DNA of 5,670 bases from Oxalobacteraceae bacterium (GCA_947446335.1 CANFGA010000233.1:1-5670); one strand, 5' to 3'. Numbered from the stretch's first letter, positions 1 through 5,670 are shown. The notes: a model not told the origin generated them from the letters alone. Translations and numbers: made by a program.

Positions 1-1
1 C

Positions 2-439
2 ATCGAGGAACTGTATCTGGTGCTGCGCCGCATTTGCCTCGATCTGGGCAGCATCTTGCTGCTCAGCCCGATGGGCATAGGCCATCACGTCGATCACCAG
101 ATCGCGGCCCAGGTCGCGGTGCGGCTCGCAGCGCAGGGTGCGACGCTGCTGTTTTACGAAGACTTTCCCTACGTGGCCGATCCCAGCATCGGGCGCGGCG
201 ATCAGGATGGTCCGCGCGCAGCGCTGGCGCGCCAGCACCTGGTGCCGACCCGGCATTTTGTGGTGCCGGTCGACGTCGAGGGCAAGATGACCCTGCTGCG
301 CCATTACGCCAGCCAGGTTCCAGCGCTCTTTGGCGACGATGACGGGATGCGCGAACGCATCGTCGGACGCCAGCACGCCGGCGCCGCCAGTGAATTCTAC
401 TGGCGCGCCAATGCACTACCTGTGCCAACCGCTACATAG
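2..439 (+). CDS. PIG-L (LmbE-type) deacetylase, C-terminal part
   Basis: The reading frame is open at the left edge, and 145 residues are visible before a TAG stop. The family comprises zinc-dependent deacetylases of N-acetylglucosamine-type sugars (MshB, BshB, GlcNAc-PI deacetylase relatives), normally cytoplasmic and about 220-300 residues long, so roughly the second half is present. What shows the family is the segment PMGIGHHVDH (nt 68-97), matching the second metal-binding motif H-x-D-H that follows a 'P.G.G' turn, and then LLFYEDFPYV (nt 149-178), typical of this family just after that helix. The N-terminal HPDDE metal motif would lie upstream of the window and cannot be checked. The gene ends 15 bp before the SIS-domain gene on the same strand, so the two are very likely co-transcribed. 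The true start is outside the window; the GTG at nt 20 is internal. Substrate is unknown. The family call is fairly firm; the specific function is not. Confidence 0.8.
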   Translation: MEELYLVLRRICLDLGSILLLSPMGIGHHVDHQIAAQVAVRLAAQGATLLFYEDFPYVADPSIGRGDQDGPRAALARQHLVPTRHFVVPVDVEGKMTLLRHYASQVPALFGDDDGMRERIVGRQHAGAASEFYWRANALPVPTAT

Positions 440-441
440 TC

Positions 442-448
442 GAGGAGG
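442..448 (+). promoter_or_regulatory. Shine-Dalgarno of the SIS gene
   Basis: GAGGAGG lies six bases before the ATG at 455. It fixes that ATG as the start, in preference to the in-frame ATG at 506 where homology to GlmS-like proteins begins (M-A-Q-E-A). The site starts only 2 bases after the stop of the upstream deacetylase, which fits tight operon coupling. Confidence 0.8.
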
Positions 449-454
449 CTTAGC

Positions 455-1504
455 ATGACTACACCTACATCCAAACCTGCATCAACACCGATCTCCACCA
501 GCCACATGGCGCAGGAAGCGCGTTTTTCACCGGTCGTTCTGCGCTCGCAAGCATCGCGCTGGCAGCGCGAGGCGAACGACATCATCGCGCTGGCCGCCGG
601 CCGCAAGACTGCCGTTCTGGTCGGACGCGGCAGTTCGGGCAATGTCTGCACTTTCGGATCGTACTTGCTGGCGCTGCAAAGCGGACGCCAGCCGATCGAG
701 TTCCGGCCCTGGCTGACGACGCAAACGCTGCCCGACAGCGACTGGAGCGACAGCGTCGTGTATGCCTATTCGTTTTCAGGCAATTCGACCGATGTCGCCG
801 CCAGCGCCGAATGGCTGCGCGCGCGCGGCGCCTTGATCGTGGCCGTGACCGGAGCCACCTCGCCCGATGCGCATCTGCTGCGGGTCGCGCATCACGCGAT
901 CCATCTGGGCTGCGGGCCGGAACTGGCGGTGCCGGCGACCAAGAGCGTGATAGCGCAACTGTTCATCGCTGCGGCGCTGGCCGGGTTCGAGATCGAGCAG
1001 GCGGCCGAGCAAAGCGCCGCTTGCATGGAGCAAATCGACTTTGATGGCGTGGCGCCCAGGCTCGCCGAGTTCTTGCACGGTGCGCGCACGGTGACCTGGC
1101 TGGCGCGCGGGCCGTCCTTGGGCGGGGCGCTCGACGCGGCGCTGAAGATGCAGGAAAGCGTCGGTGTGCCCGCTTTTGGCTATTCGATGGCCGAATATCT
1201 GCATGGCCCGATCGCCTCCGCCAGTGCCGAGGATCGGGTGCTGCTGTTTTCCGGCGCGGATGAACCGATGGATAGCAAGCAGGCAGTCACGGCGGCGCTG
1301 CTGGCGCGCGGCGTGCCGTTCCTGTGCCTTGGATCCGACCAGACGCACGATGCGCAATTGCCGCTGCCGTTTCCGCAGGCGCGCTGGGCCCGCACCGCCT
1401 TGCTCGCTTACATAGCGCAATTGACGTGCGCCGAACTGGCGCTGCGCTACGGCATCGATCCGGACCAGCATCCATCGCTGCGCAAGGTGACGCAGACGCG
1501 CTGA
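455..1504 (+). CDS. SIS-domain amino-sugar-phosphate isomerase/deaminase, GlmS C-half/NagB-II-like
   Basis: A complete protein of 349 residues with two sugar-isomerase (SIS) domains and no glutaminase domain, so it should deaminate/isomerise rather than make glucosamine-6-phosphate. Domain 1 carries GRGSSGN (57-63), SFSGNSTD (106-113) and ELAVPATKS (156-164). Domain 2 begins with LARGPSLGG (216-224) and holds ALKMQE and EYLHGP. By alignment from memory, K231, E234 and H250 match the E. coli GlmS catalytic residues Lys485, Glu488 and His504. The C-terminal tail DPDQ...LRKVTQ puts K344 at the Schiff-base Lys603. Length and the ending resemble NagB-II type glucosamine-6-phosphate deaminases. Residues 1-17 are a Thr/Ser/Pro-rich extension before the usual family start. 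Phe107 stands where GlmS has Gln348 in the phosphate-binding loop, so the substrate may differ. The PIG-L gene lies 15 bp upstream. AgaS- or FrlB-like activity on another sugar phosphate is an alternative. Family call strong; substrate inferred. Confidence 0.88.
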   Translation: MTTPTSKPASTPISTSHMAQEARFSPVVLRSQASRWQREANDIIALAAGRKTAVLVGRGSSGNVCTFGSYLLALQSGRQPIEFRPWLTTQTLPDSDWSDSVVYAYSFSGNSTDVAASAEWLRARGALIVAVTGATSPDAHLLRVAHHAIHLGCGPELAVPATKSVIAQLFIAAALAGFEIEQAAEQSAACMEQIDFDGVAPRLAEFLHGARTVTWLARGPSLGGALDAALKMQESVGVPAFGYSMAEYLHGPIASASAEDRVLLFSGADEPMDSKQAVTAALLARGVPFLCLGSDQTHDAQLPLPFPQARWARTALLAYIAQLTCAELALRYGIDPDQHPSLRKVTQTR

Positions 1505-1537
1505 GCCGGTTCATCGATTGATGCGGCGTCGCACTAT

Positions 1538-2347
1538 TCATCCAGGCTTTTTATCGAGGACGATATGAAAGCGCAGATCAAGGCCATCCTTGACTGCGAG
1601 AGCGCCTCCCATGACTGAAAATGGCACGATGCCAAAGTCGCTCTGATTCAAGCCCAGGTTGCCTTCGACCGTGATCAGATCGCCGACCCTGGCGATGCGC
1701 GCCAGGGTCGGCATGGTGCGCGTGATGCCGTGCAGCGTGATCGCAAGTTCGATCCTGATCTCGGTTCCGGTTCCGTTCATGCCATCGCTTTGCGCCGCGC
1801 CTGCCGGCCAGTGCGCATGGATGGTCACCAGCGGAAAACGTTCCGCCTCCAGCACCCGGGTCAGCATGTTGGCCCTGGTACCTGCGATCGCATCGGGTCC
1901 GGGTTGGGTGTCGAAACCGGCTTCCTTGCGCAGCGCCGGTTCGTCCACTGTCAACTGGTCGAGCCGGAAATGGAGATCGACCGATCCCGCCGCGGGAAGG
2001 CCCGCCCCGGGAAGGCCCGCCCCGGGATCGCCCGCCGCATCATCTTGCAACGCTTCGCCTTCGATGTCGCGGCTGGCGACGACATGGTCGTGACCCAGGC
2101 GCGCCAGCGCACCGCCGCGATGGACGGTGATCGCGATCAGCGATTGCTGGCGGTTAATTTGCCAGGCTTGCTGGCTACTGGAAGCTGAGCGCGGATGATC
2201 TTGCGCCAAGGGGGCTGTGATCGGGGCACTCGATTGTGGCGCCAGTTTTGCTCCGGGCGCGCAGCCGGAACCGATGACTGCCACCACAAGCAATGGCAAA
2301 AGCGATCGCAGCGCGCACTTTGTATTTCTTTTGGTAAATGAATTCAA
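1538..2347 (-). CDS. YceI-family lipoprotein
   Basis: From the TTG at 2347 the product has 269 residues. Its N-terminus is a lipoprotein signal: basic residues (KR, K, R at 6-14), a hydrophobic stretch LLPLLVVAVIG (16-26), then G-S-G-C with the lipidated Cys at 29, so it is predicted to be membrane-anchored facing the periplasm. A Ser/Pro/Ala linker follows, then a YceI-type lipocalin-like beta-barrel domain from W62. Marks are LARLGHDHVV (around 81-90), ML..VLEAERFP (161-172), SDFGI (236-240) and the end strand GGALAVKD..LDLRF. YceI proteins bind isoprenoid-like lipids in a barrel; the ligand here is unknown. The TTG is preferred because GAGGAG lies six bases before it and it gives a normal signal peptide. 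In-frame starts at 2380 (ATG) and 2422 (TTG) would add 11 or 25 polar residues. The gene converges on the SIS gene with a 33-bp gap. Family call firm; role open. Confidence 0.85.
   Translation of the reverse strand: MNSFTKRNTKCALRSLLPLLVVAVIGSGCAPGAKLAPQSSAPITAPLAQDHPRSASSSQQAWQINRQQSLIAITVHRGGALARLGHDHVVASRDIEGEALQDDAAGDPGAGLPGAGLPAAGSVDLHFRLDQLTVDEPALRKEAGFDTQPGPDAIAGTRANMLTRVLEAERFPLVTIHAHWPAGAAQSDGMNGTGTEIRIELAITLHGITRTMPTLARIARVGDLITVEGNLGLNQSDFGIVPFSVMGGALAVKDGLDLRFHIVLDKKPG
1993..2037. repeat. 15-bp tandem repeat inside the yceI-like gene
   Basis: Two exact 15-bp units (1993-2007 and 2008-2022, starting CGGGAAGG) are followed by a third with three mismatches (2023-2037). On the minus strand they encode GAGLP-GAGLP with a degenerate neighbour, in a loop between beta strands of the YceI domain. 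Because the unit is a multiple of three, gain or loss of copies keeps the frame. This looks like local slippage expansion rather than a functional site. Confidence 0.7.
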
Positions 2348-2353
2348 CTGTTT

Positions 2354-2359
2354 CTCCTC
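2354..2359 (-). promoter_or_regulatory. Shine-Dalgarno of the yceI-like gene
   Basis: Read on the minus strand this is GAGGAG, six bases before TTG at 2347-2345. The upstream ATG at 2380 has only a distant AGGG, about 13 bases away. This site is what decides the start choice. Confidence 0.6.
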
Positions 2360-2400
2360 TGTCTGGCTGATTTGGTTCATTTTTATCGTGATCCCTGTCA

Positions 2401-2429
2401 ATAATATGTCAGTCTTAATCAAGTCCTAA
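2401..2429 (-). promoter_or_regulatory. Candidate promoter of the yceI-like gene
   Basis: On the minus strand TATTAT (2406-2401) matches five of six bases of the sigma-70 -10 box. TTAGGA (2429-2424) stands 17 bp upstream as a poor -35 (three of six). It would start RNA near 2394, giving a leader of about 47 bases to the TTG start. If real, it would make the TTG at 2422 untranslatable from this transcript. A perfect TTGACA also occurs at 2401-2396 but has no -10 partner at a usable distance. Confidence 0.3.
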
Positions 2430-2494
2430 GCCTATTGTTGGCCATCGGTGGCAAAGTACAGTCATGTCGCGCGCTTACTGGCTGCGGACAAGGA

Positions 2495-2528
2495 TGCCGG
2501 ACACTCCCTTGACCGGCACGAATTTTTT
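2495..2528 (+). other. Hairpin followed by a T tract (weak terminator-like)
   Basis: TGCCGG (2495-2500) can pair with CCGGCA (2513-2518) across a 12-base loop. Six T residues follow at 2523-2528 after four unpaired bases. The stem is short and the T tract is displaced, so it would be a poor terminator. It may instead be the first hairpin of a structured RNA ending at 2611. Confidence 0.3.
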
Positions 2529-2554
2529 GCAACAATCATCAGTTTTTATCCCCT

Positions 2555-2570
2555 GCGCTGAAAACAGCGT
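2555..2570 (+). other. Short hairpin just upstream of the terminator
   Basis: CGCTG (2556-2560) pairs with CAGCG (2565-2569) over an AAAA loop, and a G-U pair closes the base. It ends five bases before the terminator stem. The CAGCG arm could alternatively pair with CGCTG at 2584-2588 inside the terminator, so the two structures could compete. Confidence 0.4.
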
Positions 2571-2575
2571 TTCGG

Positions 2576-2611
2576 CCGGCCCCCGCTGTCAAGCGTGGCC
2601 GGTCTTTTTTT
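2576..2611 (+). terminator. Intrinsic terminator, plus strand
   Basis: CCGGCC (2576-2581) pairs with GGCCGG (2597-2602). The stem can extend by G2575-U2603 and G2574-C2604. An inner stem CGCT/AGCG (2584-2587 with 2592-2595) closes a GTCA tetraloop. Seven T residues (2605-2611) follow directly. This has the classic form, yet no plus-strand gene ends upstream: the nearest upstream gene runs the other way. It therefore ends either a small non-coding transcript or a leader RNA in front of the GST gene 140 bp downstream. Confidence 0.7.
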
Positions 2612-2740
2612 ACCTGTACATTTTGCTTCATCTCTTGCTTGGCGCTTTTTTGATGACATGATGTTCTGGCAAAGCCAACTCTTTTCAGCATGCACTGGAA
2701 ACCGGACAGTGGCGCGCGTAGACTGGTCAAATAATCAAAA

Positions 2741-2745
2741 GGAGG
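2741..2745 (+). promoter_or_regulatory. Shine-Dalgarno of the GST gene
   Basis: GGAGG, preceded by AAAA, lies five bases before ATG at 2751. It fixes the start and rules out the longer in-frame extension back to 2595, which would run through the terminator. Confidence 0.85.
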
Positions 2746-2750
2746 CAGCA

Positions 2751-3374
2751 ATGAAACTGTACACCAGCCCGCGGGCACCCAATCCTCGTCGCGTCGCCAT
2801 GTTCATCGCTGAAAAAGCGATTCCCGCGATCGAACAAGTCAATCTCGACCTGACTGCCAACGAACACCGCAGCGCCGCTTTTCTGGCGATGAATCCGCTG
2901 GGCCGGGTGCCCGCGCTCGTGCTCGATGATGGGCGTGTGCTGTGCGAAACGCGCGCCATTTGTACTTATTTGGAAGGCCTGTATCCGCACACTAACCTGA
3001 TGGGCGAGGATTTCGACGAGCGCGCCTTCATCGAAATGGCCGATCGGCGCATCGAACTGCATCTGTTCTTTGGCATCGCGAACTGCGTGCGCCACACCCA
3101 TCCCGGGCTGGCTGCCCTGGAACAACCGCAGTTTCCCGATTTTGGCGCGGCGCAAGGGCTCAAGATGCGCGAGACGGCGCACTGGCTCGATGCGGTGCTG
3201 TCGAGGCAGCCTTTCGTGGCTGGCGAGCGCTTCACGATCGCCGACATCACCGCCTTTTGCGCGCTCGAATTCGCGCGCGGCTTGATGAAATTCAAGCCCG
3301 GCGCCGAAGGGATGCCACATCTGCAGGCGTGGCGCGATCGCATCGCCGAGCGCCCCAGCGCAGCCGCTTCGTAG
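2751..3374 (+). CDS. Glutathione S-transferase family protein
   Basis: A complete cytosolic protein of 207 residues, the usual length for bacterial GSTs. These enzymes use glutathione to attack electrophiles or reduce substrates; the substrate here cannot be told. The N-terminal thioredoxin-like domain (about 1-78) begins MKLYTSPRAPNPRRV, with S6 and N11 as possible active-site residues. It has NPLGRVPAL with the glutathione-binding cis-proline at P54, and ETRAI (66-70), a Thr-for-Ser version of the ESxAI motif that binds the gamma-glutamyl group. The all-helical C-terminal domain (about 88-200) contains FTIADI (161-166), the conserved N-capping box and hydrophobic staple. The start is set by GGAGG five bases upstream. 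It appears to be transcribed alone: the upstream gene is divergent, and recC follows after 158 bp with its own promoter-like site. No terminator is seen after the stop. Family call strong; class uncertain. Confidence 0.92.
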   Translation: MKLYTSPRAPNPRRVAMFIAEKAIPAIEQVNLDLTANEHRSAAFLAMNPLGRVPALVLDDGRVLCETRAICTYLEGLYPHTNLMGEDFDERAFIEMADRRIELHLFFGIANCVRHTHPGLAALEQPQFPDFGAAQGLKMRETAHWLDAVLSRQPFVAGERFTIADITAFCALEFARGLMKFKPGAEGMPHLQAWRDRIAERPSAAAS

Positions 3375-3472
3375 GCATCCGAGGCCAGGCTCGATCAGGG
3401 TTGCGCTCGCGCGAGTTGTCCATGACATCGCCCCGATGGAACCTGGCACCTGTGGATGCAAGTCGCATTGCT

Positions 3473-3502
3473 TTGCCTGCTCGAGTCCGCTTGCGCGATA
3501 AT
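3473..3502 (+). promoter_or_regulatory. Candidate sigma-70 promoter of recC
   Basis: TTGCCT (3473-3478, four of six) and GATAAT (3497-3502, five of six) are separated by 18 bp. RNA would start near 3509, leaving about 24 bases before the ATG at 3533. I see no Shine-Dalgarno sequence in that short leader, so translation may initiate weakly. That would fit the low abundance expected of RecBCD. Confidence 0.45.
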
Positions 3503-3532
3503 GAAGCACGCCCACCAACTCGACCATCCTCC

Positions 3533-5670
3533 ATGCTTCCCACCGTGACCCCCGGCCTGCTGATCTTGCACGGCAACGAGCTTGAGCAATTGCGCGCCGC
3601 CGTGTTCGAATGGCTGCGCAACAACCCGCTGGCGCCGCTCGAATCGGAACTGTTCCTGGTGCAGTCGAACGGCGTGGCCGAATGGCTCAAGATCGCGCTG
3701 GCCGAAGAAATGACAGTGTGTGCGGCGACCCGCGTGGCGTTGCCGGCGCGTTTTTTGTGGGAAAGCTATCGCGCGATGCTGGGCCATGAAAGGGTGCCGG
3801 CGCGCTCCGCTTTTGACAAGTCGGCGCTGACCTGGCGCTTGATGCGGCTGTTGCCGACGCTGCTGGTCGATCCGGTGTTCGCGCCGCTGCGCCATTTCCT
3901 CGGCGACGGTGATCCCGAGCGCCGTTTGCAACTGGCCGAGCGCTTGTCTGACCTGTTCGATCAATACCAGGTTTACCGCGCCGATTGGCTCTTTGATTGG
4001 GCTTCGGGGCGCGATCAATTGCGCGATGCGCGCGGCGTGCAACTGCCGATGAAAGAGGACCAGCGCTGGCAGGCGTTCTTGTGGCGCGCGGTGATCGCTA
4101 GCGTGGAGCCGGAGCAGCGCGGGCTTGGCCGGGTCACGATCCACGATGAATTTTTGAAAGCGATCGCGCAAGATGAGGCGCCGCATGGGCGCATGCCGCG
4201 CCGCGTGGTGCTGTTCGGTATCTCGTCCTTGCCCTATCAAAGCCTGCAGGCGCTGGCGGCGCTGGCGAGTCACACCCAGGTGCTGCTGGCGGTGCCCAAC
4301 CCTTGCCAATTCTATTGGGGCGACATCATCGACGGGCGCGAGTTGCTGCGCGCCGCGCGCAAGCGTCAGCAACCGCGCAACGGCCAGGACCTGAGCCTGG
4401 TCGCGCTGGAAGACTTGCATGCGCACAGCCACCCCTTGCTGGCCAGTTGGGGCCGCCAAGGGCGCGATTTCATCCGCATGCTCGACGAATTCGATGAGTC
4501 GAGGCCATTGCAGGCCGGTGGTGCCGAGATGATGCGCATCGATCTGTTTGGCAGCGGCGATGGCGACAATCTCTTGACGCAAGTGCAGGCGGCGATCCGC
4601 GACCTGTTGCCGCTGGCCGAACATGCGCACGCGTCGCCAGCAACAGAAGATGCCTCAATCGTGTTCCACGTCGCGCACAGCGTGCAGCGCGAAGTCGAAG
4701 TGTTGCACGACCAGTTGCTGGCGATGTTCGCGAGCTCTGCGTTGCCGGGCCTGCGCCCGCGCGATGTCGTGGTCATGGTGCCGGACATCGATGTCTTCAC
4801 GGCCGCGATCCAGTCTGTGTTTGCCCAGCACAAGAAGAGCGATGCGCGCGCCATTCCATTCGAGATCGGCGACGTCAAGGACCGCAGCGTGAATCCGCTG
4901 CTGGTGGCGCTTGAATGGCTGCTGCGCCTGCCGCAGCAACGCTGCCGCCAGAGCGAGGTGCGCGACTTGCTCGATGTGCCGGCGCTGGGTGCGCGCTTTG
5001 GCCTGGTGGAAGGCGACCTGGCCCTGCTTGGTGCCTGGATAGACGGCGCCGGCGTGCGCTGGGGCCTGGACCAAAGCCACCGCGACGGCCTCGGTCTGGG
5101 GCCGACCGGCGAACAAAATGCCTGGATCTTCGGGATCCGGCGCATGCTGCTCGGCTATGCCAGCGGCGATGGCGGGCAGTACGCCGGCATCGAACCGTAT
5201 GCCGAAGTGGGCGGCCTGGACGCCGCGCTGGCCGGATCGCTGGCGCAATTGGTCGATACCCTGTTGCAATGGCGTGCGCGCTTGTCCGAATTGCGCACCC
5301 CGGCGCAATGGGGAATGCAGGCGCGCGCACTGCTGGCGGCATTCTTCAAGGAGGAGGGCGACGCCGACCGGCTGACGCTGGCGCAGCTCGACCAGGCCTT
5401 GCTGGGCTGGCTGGAAATCTGCGAGGACGCCGGCTACGATGAACTGGTGCCGTTGTCGGTGCTGCGCGAGGCGTGGCTGGGCAGCTTCGACGAGCCGACG
5501 CTGAACCATCAGTTCGTCTCCGGCGGCGTCACTTTTTGCACGCTGATGCCGATGCGTGCGGTGCCGTTTCGGGTGGTCTGTCTGCTCGGGATGAACGATG
5601 GCGATTATCCGCGCCGCACCAGCGGGGCCGATTTCGATTTGCTGGCGCTGGCCGGGATGGCGCGCCCCGG
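3533..5670 (+). CDS. recC: RecC, exonuclease V gamma subunit, N-terminal 712 residues
   Basis: The frame runs off the right edge; E. coli RecC has 1122 residues, so about 60 percent is present. RecC is the subunit of the RecBCD helicase-nuclease that splits the DNA ends and reads Chi on the exiting 3' strand; the complex starts double-strand-break repair and degrades foreign linear DNA. Recognition rests on long colinear similarity to E. coli RecC: FLVQSNGVAEWL (41-52), LFDQYQVYRADW (141-152), NPCQFYWGD (256-264), PLLASWG.QGRDF (301-313), QREVEVLHDQLLAM, and VTFCTLMPMR (666-675) with LLGMNDGDYP (684-693). The ATG at 3533 places the first beta strand (LLILHGNE) about six residues later than in E. 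coli. It has no clear Shine-Dalgarno; no nearer in-frame upstream ATG exists, only a TTG at 3491. The helicase-like folds in RecC lack working ATPase motifs, as known for the family. recB and recD probably follow outside the window. Confidence 0.95.
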   Translation, partial: MLPTVTPGLLILHGNELEQLRAAVFEWLRNNPLAPLESELFLVQSNGVAEWLKIALAEEMTVCAATRVALPARFLWESYRAMLGHERVPARSAFDKSALTWRLMRLLPTLLVDPVFAPLRHFLGDGDPERRLQLAERLSDLFDQYQVYRADWLFDWASGRDQLRDARGVQLPMKEDQRWQAFLWRAVIASVEPEQRGLGRVTIHDEFLKAIAQDEAPHGRMPRRVVLFGISSLPYQSLQALAALASHTQVLLAVPNPCQFYWGDIIDGRELLRAARKRQQPRNGQDLSLVALEDLHAHSHPLLASWGRQGRDFIRMLDEFDESRPLQAGGAEMMRIDLFGSGDGDNLLTQVQAAIRDLLPLAEHAHASPATEDASIVFHVAHSVQREVEVLHDQLLAMFASSALPGLRPRDVVVMVPDIDVFTAAIQSVFAQHKKSDARAIPFEIGDVKDRSVNPLLVALEWLLRLPQQRCRQSEVRDLLDVPALGARFGLVEGDLALLGAWIDGAGVRWGLDQSHRDGLGLGPTGEQNAWIFGIRRMLLGYASGDGGQYAGIEPYAEVGGLDAALAGSLAQLVDTLLQWRARLSELRTPAQWGMQARALLAAFFKEEGDADRLTLAQLDQALLGWLEICEDAGYDELVPLSVLREAWLGSFDEPTLNHQFVSGGVTFCTLMPMRAVPFRVVCLLGMNDGDYPRRTSGADFDLLALAGMARP

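Larger units (their letters stand above)
2348..2750. other. Intergenic region between the divergent yceI-like and GST genes
   Basis: About 400 bp with no convincing protein gene on either strand. It holds the minus-strand leader of the yceI-like gene, a run of plus-strand hairpins ending in a strong T-tract terminator (2576-2611), and the GST leader. It is richer in A/T than the flanking genes. For the GST gene the best promoter-like pair I see is TGGAAA (2696-2701) and TAGACT (2719-2724) with 17-bp spacing, four of six matches each, which is weak. A 65-codon ORF at 2464-2661 crosses the terminator and lacks a Shine-Dalgarno site, so I do not call it. Confidence 0.6.

Noticed and set aside
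1505..1537. Possible shared terminator between the convergent SIS and yceI-like genes
   Set aside because: I found no stem of useful length followed by T residues in either direction.
1659..2188. Plus-strand frames opposite the yceI-like gene
   Set aside because: The minus strand carries the lipoprotein signal and YceI motifs. The plus-strand translations show no motif and overlap each other in different frames.
2464..2661. 65-codon plus-strand ORF with a hydrophobic C-terminus
   Set aside because: It has no Shine-Dalgarno sequence, it runs straight through the intrinsic terminator, and the hydrophobic end comes from translating the T-rich tract.
2595..2750. Longer in-frame start for the GST gene
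   Set aside because: The extension begins inside the terminator stem, and GST homology starts exactly at the ATG at 2751, which has a good GGAGG.
3406..3415. Perfect palindrome CTCGCGCGAG after the GST gene
   Set aside because: It has no T tract and no loop to make a terminator. At 10 bp, such palindromes are expected in CG-rich sequence.
3395..4630. Long open frame (411 codons) on the minus strand opposite the GST tail and recC
   Set aside because: It is antisense to a gene with clear RecC homology, its residues are dominated by Arg, Gln, His and Ala as expected of shadow frames in GC-rich DNA, and no family motif is visible.
4900..4907. Exact E. coli Chi octamer GCTGGTGG on the plus strand (another on the minus strand at 495-502)
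   Set aside because: It arises naturally from CTG-GTG codons in GC-rich genes. One or two copies in a window say nothing about Chi use.
4655..5509. Second long minus-strand frame (284 codons) opposite recC
   Set aside because: It has the same shadow composition (Gln/Arg/Ala/His-rich) and lies wholly within recC, with no ribosome binding site or recognisable domain.

Overview
The window is GC-rich, densely coding bacterial chromosome. Codon use favours G or C in third positions, gene spacing is tight, and a close RecC homologue sits beside a lipoprotein-type YceI protein and a small glutathione S-transferase. Together these suggest a betaproteobacterium, plausibly of the Oxalobacteraceae (Massilia/Janthinobacterium-like). 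That placement is inferred from general protein character, not from a marker gene. I see no phage, transposon, CRISPR, tRNA or rRNA signal.

Region 1 (2-1504, plus strand) is a two-gene transcription unit. It holds the C-terminal part of a PIG-L/LmbE-type metal-dependent deacetylase, then after 15 bp a stand-alone double-SIS protein resembling the isomerase half of GlmS and the NagB-II type glucosamine-6-phosphate deaminases. The pairing suggests an N-acetylated amino sugar (or a conjugate) is deacetylated and an amino-sugar phosphate is then deaminated/isomerised. The substrate is not visible.

Region 2 (1538-2347, minus strand) is a convergent gene for a predicted lipoprotein of the YceI family. 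The best-supported start is a TTG behind a strong Shine-Dalgarno sequence, and the gene carries a short in-frame 15-bp tandem repeat.

Region 3 (2348-2750) is about 400 bp without a convincing gene. It separates the divergent yceI-like and GST genes. It holds a strong plus-strand intrinsic terminator with no recognisable gene in front of it, preceded by one or two further hairpins. This is the least explained part of the window: a small RNA or an attenuated leader are both possible.

Region 4 (2751-3374) is a complete glutathione S-transferase. Region 5 (3533-window end) is the first 712 codons of recC, the Chi-recognising subunit of the RecBCD helicase-nuclease. It lies behind a sigma-70-like promoter and probably begins a recC-recB-recD cluster. 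Most residues of the E. coli Chi-recognition set are conserved, but two are replaced.

No clearly new multi-gene system is visible. The items most worth a second look are the orphan terminator/small-RNA candidate, the deacetylase-SIS pair, and the changed Chi-contact residues in RecC.
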